Origin: Gammaproteobacteria bacterium
GTDB lineage: Bacteria; Pseudomonadota; Gammaproteobacteria; Enterobacterales; Alteromonadaceae
NCBI GenBank assembly: GCA_023380515.1
Contig: JAMCRH010000283.1
Coordinates: forward strand, 1-6,653
Direction of reading: 5' to 3'
Length of the DNA stretch: 6,653 nucleotides
Shown in pieces: positions 1 to 5,952 of this stretch. Position numbers and translations under genes: made by a program. Positions within the stretch are counted from its first letter, which is position 1. Each line of letters begins with the position of its first letter. The notes under the pieces were generated by a model. That model saw only the letters and a list, made by a program, of their open reading frames with translations. It did not search any database and had not been told where the DNA came from.

Positions 1-50
1 TACCAAATTGATCATATGTTTATTAATACTCTCACCCATGAAAAAAGACC

Positions 51-82
51 AATAAAAATTAACAGTTCGCACCAGCTGTTAA
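51..82 (-). terminator. Probable weak intrinsic terminator of the decarboxylase gene
   Basis: On the minus strand, the arms TTAACAG (82-76) and CTGTTAA (65-59) form a perfect 7-bp stem around a 10-base loop, followed at once by TTTTTATT (58-51). The stop codon TAA (61-59) is the end of the 3' arm, so termination is built into the end of the reading frame. Only two of the seven pairs are G-C, so the hairpin is weak. The arrangement of stem, then U-rich run, directly at a gene end is what supports the call. Confidence 0.5.
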
Positions 83-1660
83 GAATCCTCGAGCGAAATT
101 GCTTAACCGTTCAGTACGTCCTTGTTCATCAAGCATCACTTCAATCAGCGTAAACCGGTCAGAATCTTTTAATGCTAACTCTAATGCCGGCGCGAACTGT
201 GCAAGTTCGGTCACGCGATAGGAAGCACCGCCCATAGCTGTCGCTAAGTTCGTATAATCCCAATCGTTGAGTTCAGTGCAATTTAAATCCGGCGCAAATG
301 CATTGATCATGTCCCAACGCTTGTTATTAAACAGCACGACCACAGGTGCAAAGCCATAGCGGCGGCAATGACCTAATTCCAAGCCGGTCATTAAAAATGC
401 GCCGTCGCCAACTAACACCACTGGCCGCATGCCACTGGTTGCTTGCACGCCAATGGCGGCCGGCACTGCATAACCCATCGAAGCATAAAAGGCCGGCGCA
501 AGCATAAGCGAAGGCTTGGCATGCAGCGATGCAAACAGACAATCGCCAACGTCCGAGACAAACGGTACCACTTGCTCAGCAGCGCTGAGAACACGGTCAA
601 GTTCTTGCACCACCGAGGTTGCAGTCAGTTTGTTAGTTTCCACATTTACGGCAGCCGTTGTTTGTAAACGACGCACCGTATAAGGCTGTGGCGACGCTTG
701 CTGTAATTGTTCCGCAAGTTCTTTTAGCACTGCGGCAAGTGGCATTTGCGGTCCCCCATGCTGCAACTCAATAACCCGGTCTTGGGGAAACAAGTCGGCA
801 TGCGCGGCGAAGTTGCTATCCGTCTTGATAACACCGATCTGCACTATTAAATCTGCATCCCGAATTAATTCCGCCGCATGTGTGTCGGTGCGGTCGAGGA
901 AAGTCCCTGCATAACAAGGATGGTTCTGATCAATACTCGCGCGCCCCATAAAGGTATTCATGATCGGAATACTGAACTGTTCCGCAAACGCTTCGAGCGC
1001 TTGCACAGCATGAAAGCGACGGACATCAACGTCGGCTAGAATCACTGGCCGTTTGGCTAATCGGAGTCGCTGTACAAGCTTCGCTGCTTCGGCAACCACC
1101 GCGTCATATTCAGCCTCGCGAGGAAAATACGGCGGCATCTCATGCACCACAAAATTCGTGGCATCACGTGGAATTTCAACGAATACAGGTAAGCTTTTTT
1201 CTTTCGCCGTGCGAAATGCAAGCCGCAATTGCTCAGCAGCAATTTTCGGGTTATCCAAGCGAACTTGCAGCGTCGTCACTTCCCGAAAAACATCACGCTG
1301 TGAGTCAATGGTGCGTGCTTGGTGATGAATCGCTAAGCCTCGTTCAATTTCCTGACGGCTCGGAAATCCGCCAATGACCACTAGAGGAACATGCTCAACA
1401 TATGCTTGAGCGACTGCATTCACTGCGTTCAGAGCGCCAGCACCGTAGGTTAGAATCACTACGCTGGGATTATTACTGATGCGGGCGGCCGCATCTGCCG
1501 CAAAAACAGCTGACGGTTCGTGGCTTAAATAATACAAGGGCAACGCGTTACGCTGCTGCAAAGCTTGAAATAAAGGTAAAACAAAGTCCCCTGGGATACC
1601 AAAGAACTCTTTCACACCAAACTGCTTACACTCGTTGATTAAGGCGTCGACCAGTAACAT
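59..1660 (-). CDS. Thiamine-diphosphate-dependent phenylpyruvate/indolepyruvate-type 2-oxo acid decarboxylase
   Basis: A 533-residue cytoplasmic enzyme, normal length for the family. It should decarboxylate an aromatic 2-oxo acid (phenylpyruvate or indolepyruvate) to its aldehyde plus CO2. Visible in order: GIPGD (21-25) with the conserved Asp25; SHEP with the ThDP-activating Glu48; a TYGAGALN segment (71-78); the paired active-site histidines His112-His113 followed by Gln, as I recall for Azospirillum PPDC/IpdC; a central domain; and the C-terminal ThDP/Mg site GDG (418-420), 24 residues, then Asn445-Asn446. The region around VGDCLF and the WDM after the Asn pair also resemble Azospirillum phenylpyruvate decarboxylase more than pyruvate decarboxylase. 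The ATG start is preceded by AAGAGGAG (1674-1667), 6 bases away. It is divergent from the permease gene. Exact substrate is inferred; a branched-chain 2-oxo acid or benzoylformate enzyme is possible but less likely. Confidence 0.87.
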   Translation of the reverse strand: MLLVDALINECKQFGVKEFFGIPGDFVLPLFQALQQRNALPLYYLSHEPSAVFAADAAARISNNPSVVILTYGAGALNAVNAVAQAYVEHVPLVVIGGFPSRQEIERGLAIHHQARTIDSQRDVFREVTTLQVRLDNPKIAAEQLRLAFRTAKEKSLPVFVEIPRDATNFVVHEMPPYFPREAEYDAVVAEAAKLVQRLRLAKRPVILADVDVRRFHAVQALEAFAEQFSIPIMNTFMGRASIDQNHPCYAGTFLDRTDTHAAELIRDADLIVQIGVIKTDSNFAAHADLFPQDRVIELQHGGPQMPLAAVLKELAEQLQQASPQPYTVRRLQTTAAVNVETNKLTATSVVQELDRVLSAAEQVVPFVSDVGDCLFASLHAKPSLMLAPAFYASMGYAVPAAIGVQATSGMRPVVLVGDGAFLMTGLELGHCRRYGFAPVVVLFNNKRWDMINAFAPDLNCTELNDWDYTNLATAMGGASYRVTELAQFAPALELALKDSDRFTLIEVMLDEQGRTERLSNFARGFLTAGANC

Positions 1661-1710
1661 AGGAATCTCCTCTTTGCGCTGCAGTGTGCGCGGATCAGCA
1701 GCAAAAAGTG

Positions 1711-1724
1711 TTGATTCACGTCAA
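1711..1724. promoter_or_regulatory. Candidate FNR/ANR-type box
   Basis: TTGAT-TCAC-GTCAA matches the FNR consensus TTGAT-N4-ATCAA at 9 of 10 fixed positions (G for A at the first base of the second half). Its centre (1717.5) lies 57 bases upstream of the decarboxylase ATG. A weak -10-like CACACT (minus strand, 1688-1683) would place the start of transcription near 1676 and the box at -41.5, the classical class II activator position. The -10 match is only 3 of 6 and was found by looking at the expected place, so it adds limited weight. The site is about 150 bases from the permease start. Confidence 0.4.
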
Positions 1725-1770
1725 CTGAAGCGCACGCGGTCGAGGAGCAAAGGTGGTAGATTGGCCAAAC

Positions 1771-1788
1771 TGGTCGGCGGTGTGACCA
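1771..1788. repeat. Short inverted repeat in the divergent gap
   Basis: TGGTC and GACCA are perfect 5-bp arms separated by 8 bases. Just before it lies the perfect 8-bp palindrome TTGGCCAA (1761-1768), and a second pair, GTGGT (1753-1757) and ACCAC (1785-1789), encloses both. Together they make a dyad-rich patch about 85 to 120 bases upstream of the permease start. Each element alone is short enough to be chance; the clustering hints at a regulator site, with no protein assignable. Confidence 0.25.
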
Positions 1789-1862
1789 CTGCACTTGGTG
1801 TTCAAAAACACGTGCGCTGCTATTTTTTTTAATGTTAGACTTCTGACCTCACGCTTGCCTTT

Positions 1863-1868
1863 AAGGGG
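1863..1868 (+). promoter_or_regulatory. Ribosome binding site fixing the GTG start of the permease
   Basis: AAGGGG lies 5 bases before the GTG at 1874. An in-frame TAA at 1862-1864 excludes any earlier start, and the first in-frame ATG is at codon 37, after the conserved first helix, so the GTG start is well supported. Confidence 0.7.
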
Positions 1869-1873
1869 TTCCT

Positions 1874-2809
1874 GTGCCAGATATCGTTGTTGCCTTTTTT
1901 GCCCTCGGCCTCATTGCGGGGCTCGTCAAATCCGACCTGAAAGTACCTGGTCAAGTCTACGATATTCTTACCATCCTGCTCATGCTCAGCATCGGTATCA
2001 AAGGTGGTTTGGCGCTGCACAGCAACAGCGGCTCGGTCGTATTTACACATTTACTGGCAATCATGGCTTTGGGCTTTTTGATTCCACCTATCTTGTTACC
2101 GGTCCTGAGACGCCTAGTTAAACTATCCCGTGTTGATGCCATAAGCATTGCCGCTCACTATGGTTCAGTGAGCGCCGGTACATTCGCCGTAGCTTGGGCA
2201 TTAGCTGAGAGTTTCCGCTTACCACTCGCACCAGAAACAACGTTGTACTTAGTCATTCTCGAATTGCCCGCCATCATTCTTATGCTTGCTTTCTATCATT
2301 GGCGTTCGGGTGAGTCTGGCGCGCCTAAGGGTATGGGCGCAATTTGGCATGAAGCACTCACGAGCCGTGGTGTTATCCTACTCATGGGTGGTGTTGGAAT
2401 TGGCTGGTTATACGGGCCTGAAGGACTTGCCTCGATTGAAGGCCTCGTACTGAACGGTTTCACTGCTTTATTAGCTTTGTTCTTACTCGAAATGGGTCTT
2501 ACCACTGCCCGAATTTGCCGACCAATTCCGTGGCATTTATGGCGACTAATCGCCTTCGCAGCCATTATGCCACTCGTCTTAATTTGGCCAGGGCTCTGGC
2601 TAGGTTGGTACCTCGAGTTACCGGTCGGTTCGGTGCTTGTCCTCGGCGCACTCACTGCTAGCGCCTCCTACATTGCCGCACCAGCAGCGATTCGAGCGGC
2701 CATCCCCAATGCCGATATCGGCAAAGCTATGCTTGCTGCACTGGGGATCACCTTCCCGATGAACGTGCTGCTGTATATCCCAATTACTGCAAGTTTGTTG
2801 GCCGGTTAA
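1874..2809 (+). CDS. SbtA-like sodium-dependent bicarbonate transporter family permease
   Basis: A 311-residue, very hydrophobic inner-membrane protein with about ten predicted helices. It shows the pseudo-repeated layout of the SbtA (DUF897) family: an N-terminal helix leading to VKSDLKVPGQVYD (18-30) and LSIGIKGG (38-45); HYGSVSAGTFAV (95-106); and, in the second half, ASASYIAAPAAIR (262-274) followed by ITFPMN (292-297). Cyanobacterial SbtA imports bicarbonate with sodium and is longer, so this is a compact version. Its partner SbtB, a PII-like protein, is not encoded in the window. The start is GTG (see its ribosome binding site). It is divergent from the decarboxylase gene and converges on the glycosylase gene, sharing TTAA at the stops. 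Family membership is firm; substrate in a presumed heterotroph is unknown and could be bicarbonate or another small anion. Confidence 0.85.
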   Translation: MPDIVVAFFALGLIAGLVKSDLKVPGQVYDILTILLMLSIGIKGGLALHSNSGSVVFTHLLAIMALGFLIPPILLPVLRRLVKLSRVDAISIAAHYGSVSAGTFAVAWALAESFRLPLAPETTLYLVILELPAIILMLAFYHWRSGESGAPKGMGAIWHEALTSRGVILLMGGVGIGWLYGPEGLASIEGLVLNGFTALLALFLLEMGLTTARICRPIPWHLWRLIAFAAIMPLVLIWPGLWLGWYLELPVGSVLVLGALTASASYIAAPAAIRAAIPNADIGKAMLAALGITFPMNVLLYIPITASLLAG

Positions 2810-3477
2810 CGCGCATCCAAGTTATACGACAAAATTCGTGACAAGTGGGCGTACGGCAAACCGGTTTCTTCATGCCATTGGTTAAATACCTGCTGCACTT
2901 GTTGCAAGCCCTTGCGGGTCGTCGGTGCAGCATCAATTAAGCGGTGGTTCTCCAATGCCGTGACCACATCGGTCGACAGTATAAATCCGTCCCAACCGAC
3001 CATTCGGAGGAAATACTGGGCACTCGCACCACCTAACCGAGCCCCATTTTTCTTCAACCAAAGCAGCAAACCCACTTGATCATGTGACGGCCATTGAGCG
3101 AGGAAATGGCCAAAGCTGCCGTGCTGTTCCGCTGCTTCAACAATCATGAAAGCATTGTGCGGAACGGTATTAATTTTTTGCATATTGCGGACAATACGTT
3201 CGTCGTTACCGAGCGCCTCGAGCCGTTCCGGTGGTACTTGTTGCCAGTATAAAGGCACAAAGCCACTAAACGCCTCTTCAAAACCTGGCCATTTGTTCTC
3301 GATAATGCGCCAGACAAAACCCGCACGAAACACACACTTCGTCATCGCCGATAAATAGCGATCGTCACCGAGCGACTGCAATTGTGCTGCGGTTGCTAGC
3401 TGCGGTAATCGCGCTAACACTTCAGCTTCACTGCCCTTACGCTCAATTGCGCGTTGGTAAAAAGGTTGGAATTTCAT
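2806..3477 (-). CDS. Divergent Tag-family (3-methyladenine DNA glycosylase I-like) protein
   Basis: A 223-residue, probably cytoplasmic, protein. It should recognise alkylated adenine in DNA and cleave the base from the sugar in base-excision repair, if active. Family features: GDDRYLSAMTK (37-47), AGFVW then WPGFEEAF (52-70), ERIVRNMQKI (93-102), HGSFGHFLAQWP (119-130), KKNGARLGG (142-150), YFLRMVGWDGFILSTDVV (155-172) and a C-terminal ISR-like SRIL. Compared with E. coli Tag, the N-terminal Cys/His and C-terminal His/Cys zinc ligands are absent, and Cys48 stands where I align Glu38. Asp170 sits where HhH-GPD glycosylases carry the catalytic Asp. I chose the ATG at 3477 because homologues as I recall them begin near MKFQPFYQRA and AGGGG lies just upstream; ATG at 3516 or TTG at 3564 are in-frame alternatives without a good ribosome site. 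Last gene of the doxX-lysR operon, 87 bases after lysR. Confidence 0.78.
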   Translation of the reverse strand: MKFQPFYQRAIERKGSEAEVLARLPQLATAAQLQSLGDDRYLSAMTKCVFRAGFVWRIIENKWPGFEEAFSGFVPLYWQQVPPERLEALGNDERIVRNMQKINTVPHNAFMIVEAAEQHGSFGHFLAQWPSHDQVGLLLWLKKNGARLGGASAQYFLRMVGWDGFILSTDVVTALENHRLIDAAPTTRKGLQQVQQVFNQWHEETGLPYAHLSRILSYNLDAR

Positions 3478-3564
3478 CAGCCCCTGCCATATTTCAAATG
3501 CAAAAATCTTAGCCATATTAGGAATGACGTAATCAATAACATGCCTGCCTACCCCACACCACAA

Positions 3565-4443
3565 TTACAAGGTCAAAAAGCGAATATGACCGAGGAAACT
3601 TCGGGTGACCGGACCTAACGCTGCAGCATCAGTGAAATTAAGATAGAAGTTCGTTGTTCGGGTTGCACCGCGCTCTAGTTTAAGTTCAGCAAGGCTGCCG
3701 TCGAGTAAATAGGCGGCAACCGAATGACGCGGTAGCCAAGCAAAGCCTAAACCGCGGCGGATTAGCTCGATTGAGGTCGCCATGTGACTGACGGTCCAGC
3801 GTTGTTCAGCGCCGAGCCAGCCATAATCTTTAACGTTACGTTGTGCCGAATCACGCAAAACAATCTGGCGACACGCTTTTAAATCTTCGAGCTTGAGTGG
3901 TGAAGTCGCCTGACTCAACCAATGACTAGCCCCGGCAACAGCGACAAACTCCACCGCACACAAGTCCTCACTGAGATTACCAGACAGAGTGAATGGCGAA
4001 AGTGAGACATCGGCCTTGCCTTCATTGAGAAGTTCGTCGGCACCAGAAAGAATTGTCTCAAGGATTTCAAAACGAATCAGCGGAAATTCTTCAGCCACGT
4101 TAGCAAGCGCCTGATAAAGCAGTTCTCGAGGAAAGGCTTCGTCGACAGCAACACGCAAGCGTGACTCCACCCCTTGTTGCATATTGCTCGCGACCTGCTC
4201 CATGCGGTCAACTTCTGCGAGCAAATAGTCAATACGGCGCAGGAGCTGCTCGCCTGCTGTGGTTAATTCAAGACGACGACCTTGGGTTGTAAAGAGGCTC
4301 ACACCTAACTGCTCTTCAAGCTTTTGCACCGCATGATGCAAACTTGAAGGGCTTTTATGGACGTGGCTGGAGGCTTGATTGAAGCCTCCGTGTTCGACCA
4401 CTGCTTTGAACATTTGCCATTGATTAATTGTCGAACGCGCCAC
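3565..4443 (-). CDS. LysR-type transcriptional regulator
   Basis: A 292-residue regulator of standard LysR length. The winged helix-turn-helix occupies about residues 4-63, with the typical GGFNQASSHVHKSPSSLHHA and KLEEQLGVSLF segments, then LTTAGE, a linker helix to about 90, and a periplasmic-binding-like effector domain from about 93 to the end, including a GLGFAWLP patch. It should bind as a tetramer to T-N11-A dyads and respond to a small ligand. The start is GTG, with GAGGA 6 bases upstream and an in-frame TAG two codons before it. The gap to doxX is 13 bases, so the two are almost surely co-transcribed. The divergent gap upstream of doxX carries a palindrome and T-N11-A box that fit it as autoregulator. 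The ligand is unknown; an aromatic or quinone compound is inferred from the neighbours, and from the E. coli precedent of LysR-type YhaJ controlling the DoxX-family gene yqjF. Confidence 0.93.
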   Translation of the reverse strand: MARSTINQWQMFKAVVEHGGFNQASSHVHKSPSSLHHAVQKLEEQLGVSLFTTQGRRLELTTAGEQLLRRIDYLLAEVDRMEQVASNMQQGVESRLRVAVDEAFPRELLYQALANVAEEFPLIRFEILETILSGADELLNEGKADVSLSPFTLSGNLSEDLCAVEFVAVAGASHWLSQATSPLKLEDLKACRQIVLRDSAQRNVKDYGWLGAEQRWTVSHMATSIELIRRGLGFAWLPRHSVAAYLLDGSLAELKLERGATRTTNFYLNFTDAAALGPVTRSFLGHIRFLTL

Positions 4444-4449
4444 GCCCTA

Positions 4450-4454
4450 TCCTC
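4450..4454 (-). promoter_or_regulatory. Ribosome binding site fixing the GTG start of the LysR gene
   Basis: Read on the minus strand, GAGGA lies 6 bases before the GTG at 4443, inside the 13-base space after the doxX stop codon. An in-frame TAG at 4449-4447 rules out a longer protein, so translation must begin at this GTG or further in. Confidence 0.7.
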
Positions 4455-4456
4455 GA

Positions 4457-4915
4457 TTATTTGTTGCCAATGAGCAGTCCGTCTGCCGAAAATTTTCCAC
4501 CGCCATAGAAGACTAACGCAACGCTAGCTGCCAGCAGAGCTAAGCCAAACTCATAGCCGTTGTTGGCTAAGAACAAACCGTGCTCAAAGTGAACCGCAAA
4601 AATAGCAACCACCATGGTGAAGGCTAAAACCAATGCCGCCGGCCGTGTCAAAAGCCCCAGAATAATCAAGACACCACCAAAAAATTCACCGGCTCCGGCT
4701 AAAAATGCCATCAACATCCCAGGTGCGAGACCAATACTTTCCATCCACCCAGCCGTACCTTCCAAGCCGTGACCACCGAACCAACCGAATAGCTTTTGCG
4801 CGCCATGAGCTGCAAAAATAATTCCAATGGGTACACGCAATGCGAGCGAACCCCAACTCGAGTCGGTAGCTAAAACTTTCTTAATCAAACTATTCTGTAA
4901 TAATGAACTCATCAT
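4457..4915 (-). CDS. DoxX-family inner-membrane protein
   Basis: A 152-residue, four-helix membrane protein of normal DoxX length. Helices at about 24-44, 65-88, 91-110 and 120-138. The family signature HGAQKLFGWFGGHGLEGT (37-54) follows the first helix, and AGAGEFFGGVLIILGLLTRPAA (74-95) forms the second core motif. DoxX proteins are linked to quinone redox, thiol-quinone oxidoreduction, sulfur metabolism and stress responses, and a relative, YqjF, responds to aromatic breakdown products in E. coli; the molecular activity here is not established. The start is one of two adjacent ATGs (4915 or 4912), with GAGGA 4 bases before the first. It is first in the operon with lysR and the glycosylase gene, and divergent from the dioxygenase gene. 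No cysteines are visible, which argues against a direct thiol role for this protein alone. Confidence 0.88.
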   Translation of the reverse strand: MMSSLLQNSLIKKVLATDSSWGSLALRVPIGIIFAAHGAQKLFGWFGGHGLEGTAGWMESIGLAPGMLMAFLAGAGEFFGGVLIILGLLTRPAALVLAFTMVVAIFAVHFEHGLFLANNGYEFGLALLAASVALVFYGGGKFSADGLLIGNK

Positions 4916-4976
4916 CGATTCCTCAAATTAAAATTTTGGGATACTCGGCCACGCCAAGTAACTTAACAACGAGTTC

Positions 4977-4982
4977 AGTATA
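4977..4982 (-). promoter_or_regulatory. Candidate -10 element for the doxX-lysR operon
   Basis: On the minus strand TATACT matches TATAAT at 5 of 6 positions, about 60 bases upstream of the doxX ATG. I find no good -35 hexamer at 15 to 19 bases, as expected for an activator-dependent promoter. Transcription would start near 4970, putting the 31-bp palindrome centre near -49 and the T-N11-A box near -60, where LysR-type activators commonly sit. Confidence 0.4.
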
Positions 4983-5003
4983 GACAACAATTTCATTTAT
5001 ACA

Positions 5004-5034
5004 TATTGAACAAAATAGCATATTTTATTCTATA
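5004..5034. promoter_or_regulatory. 31-bp near-perfect palindrome, likely operator
   Basis: The left arm TATTGAACAAAATA (5004-5017) and right arm TATTTTATTCTATA (5021-5034) are inverted copies at 12 of 14 positions, around the spacer GCA. It lies in the divergent gap between doxX and the dioxygenase gene and covers the -35 to -10 region of the candidate dioxygenase promoter. The adjacent LysR-type regulator is the obvious candidate ligand. High A+T makes chance matches easier, but 12 of 14 with a 3-base spacer is well above what I expect at random. Confidence 0.55.
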
Positions 5035-5036
5035 AA
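5007..5036 (+). promoter_or_regulatory. Candidate promoter for the dioxygenase gene
   Basis: The -35-like TGAACA (5007-5012, 4 of 6) and -10 TATAAA (5031-5036, 5 of 6) are 18 bases apart. This would give a start near 5043 and a leader of about 55 bases. The promoter is almost fully covered by the palindrome, so a bound regulator would block or reshape polymerase binding. Confidence 0.45.
5024..5036. promoter_or_regulatory. LysR-type T-N11-A box
   Basis: TTTAT-TCT-ATAAA is a perfect 5-3-5 dyad of the T-N11-A form typical of LysR-type recognition sites. It overlaps the right half of the 31-bp palindrome and the dioxygenase -10. Which of the two overlapping dyads is bound cannot be told from sequence. 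T-N11-A is a loose pattern in AT-rich DNA, so the perfect arms carry most of the weight. Confidence 0.4.
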
Positions 5037-5083
5037 TACGAATGAATAAGAAATGAAAGAAGCGTCTAATAGGGACACCTTGT

Positions 5084-5089
5084 AGGAGG
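5084..5089 (+). promoter_or_regulatory. Strong ribosome binding site of the dioxygenase gene
   Basis: AGGAGG is a full match to the anti-Shine-Dalgarno complement, 8 bases before the ATG at 5098. It is the strongest ribosome site in the window and settles the start codon. Confidence 0.75.
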
Positions 5090-5097
5090 CCGAACTT

Positions 5098-5910
5098 ATG
5101 CAACCGATTCTATTTGTTTCTCATGGCGGCGGACCACTGCCGATTCTAAACCACTCAAGTCATACCGACATGCTGCGCGCCTTTGCCGAGATTCGGGAGC
5201 ACCTCAGCGCTCATTTCCCAAAACCGGATGCCATTGTTTACATTAGCGCTCATTGGGAGCGAGAGCCGGTAGCTATTACTAGCGCGGCCGCACCAGAGCT
5301 GTACTACGATTATTACAACTTCCCGCCAGAATCCTACGCATTGAAATATCCCGTGCCAGGCGCACCTATGTTAGCTGCAGATCTACAGCAACGTCTCCAA
5401 GCCGCAGGCATCGAAACCGTGCTCGATGATAGTCGCGGGCTAGACCACGGCGTATTTATCCCTGGCTTGCTGTTGCACCCTGAGGCCGATATTCCGACCT
5501 TACAGATTTCGTTACAAAAAGGCCTTAGTGCAGAACGTCACTTAAAGATCGGAGAGGCACTGCAAGGGTTAGCTGCAGAAAACATTCTCGTCATTGGCTC
5601 TGGCTACTCCTTCCACAACATGCAGGCATTTTTTGGCCCCGACAATGCGAACGACAATGCCAAGAACCAAGCTTTTGAAGACTGGATTCTAGCAACGTTG
5701 ACCGAGCCAGAAAGCACCGTGCGCCAGCATCAGCTGATCAATTGGGAGCAAGCGCCGCACGCCCGCTTCTGCCATCCGCGCGAAGAGCATTTACTACCCT
5801 TGCATGTCTGCGTCGGTGCCGCCGGCGACATCCCATTGCAACGCAGTTGGTCGTTCACCGCCCTCAACAAACGCGGCAGCTGCCATTTGTGGACCGTAGC
5901 TGGAATGTGA
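5098..5910 (+). CDS. DODA/YgiD-type (LigB superfamily) extradiol aromatic ring-opening dioxygenase
   Basis: A 270-residue cytoplasmic metalloenzyme, the same length class as E. coli YgiD (4,5-DOPA dioxygenase). It should open a catechol-type ring between or beside the hydroxyls using O2 and a bound metal. Visible: SHGGGP with His9, SAHWE with His52, YDYYNFPPESY (70-80) and KYPVPGAP (83-90), LDHGVFIPG with His117, GSGYSFHN with His173, and HPREEHLLPLHV with His226 and His231. By alignment from memory, His9, His52 and His231 match the YgiD metal ligands and His173 the second-shell active-site His, so the site is complete. No signal peptide. It stands alone on the plus strand, divergent from doxX-lysR, a neighbourhood that suggests LysR control. 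The true substrate is unknown; DOPA activity may be a side reaction in this family, and detoxification of catechols or quinols is inferred. Confidence 0.9.
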   Translation: MQPILFVSHGGGPLPILNHSSHTDMLRAFAEIREHLSAHFPKPDAIVYISAHWEREPVAITSAAAPELYYDYYNFPPESYALKYPVPGAPMLAADLQQRLQAAGIETVLDDSRGLDHGVFIPGLLLHPEADIPTLQISLQKGLSAERHLKIGEALQGLAAENILVIGSGYSFHNMQAFFGPDNANDNAKNQAFEDWILATLTEPESTVRQHQLINWEQAPHARFCHPREEHLLPLHVCVGAAGDIPLQRSWSFTALNKRGSCHLWTVAGM

Positions 5911-5952
5911 CTCCCGCTTATGTGAACGGGCTGTCGCCAGAGTTAAAACATA

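Noticed and set aside
1..39. Open frame on the minus strand from ATG at 39 running off the window edge (13 codons).
   Set aside because: It has no ribosome binding site, sits just after the terminator-like run, and is too short to judge. It could be the start of a neighbouring gene, but nothing here supports it.
1781..1796. TGTGACC... as a CRP site upstream of the permease gene.
   Set aside because: The first half fits TGTGA, but the second half at the required spacing (CACTT) does not match TCACA.
1791..1830. Imperfect hairpin GCAC-(bulge)-GTGTT with AACAC-GTGC, followed by an eight-T run, as a terminator or attenuator before the permease gene.
   Set aside because: The stem has a 3-base bulge and is 7 bases from the T run. 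No plus-strand gene ends upstream, so there is nothing to terminate; an attenuator would need a leader I cannot demonstrate.
1635..1832. Plus-strand open frame of 65 codons spanning the start of the decarboxylase and the divergent gap.
   Set aside because: It is antisense to the decarboxylase N-terminus, has an arginine- and serine-rich composition typical of shadow frames, and no ribosome site.
2296..2655. Minus-strand open frame of 119 codons inside the permease gene.
   Set aside because: It lies fully antisense to conserved membrane helices of the permease, with a composition expected from reversed hydrophobic codons and no supporting start signal.
3478..3564. N-terminal extension of the glycosylase to a TTG start directly after the LysR stop codon, or to ATG at 3516.
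   Set aside because: Neither has a recognisable ribosome site, and the extra residues are not part of the family core, which starts near MKFQPFYQRA. ATG at 3516 remains possible.
5914..5931. CCCG...CGGG hairpin just after the dioxygenase stop as an intrinsic terminator.
   Set aside because: Only four strong base pairs, a large loop and no T run follow, so it would be a poor terminator.
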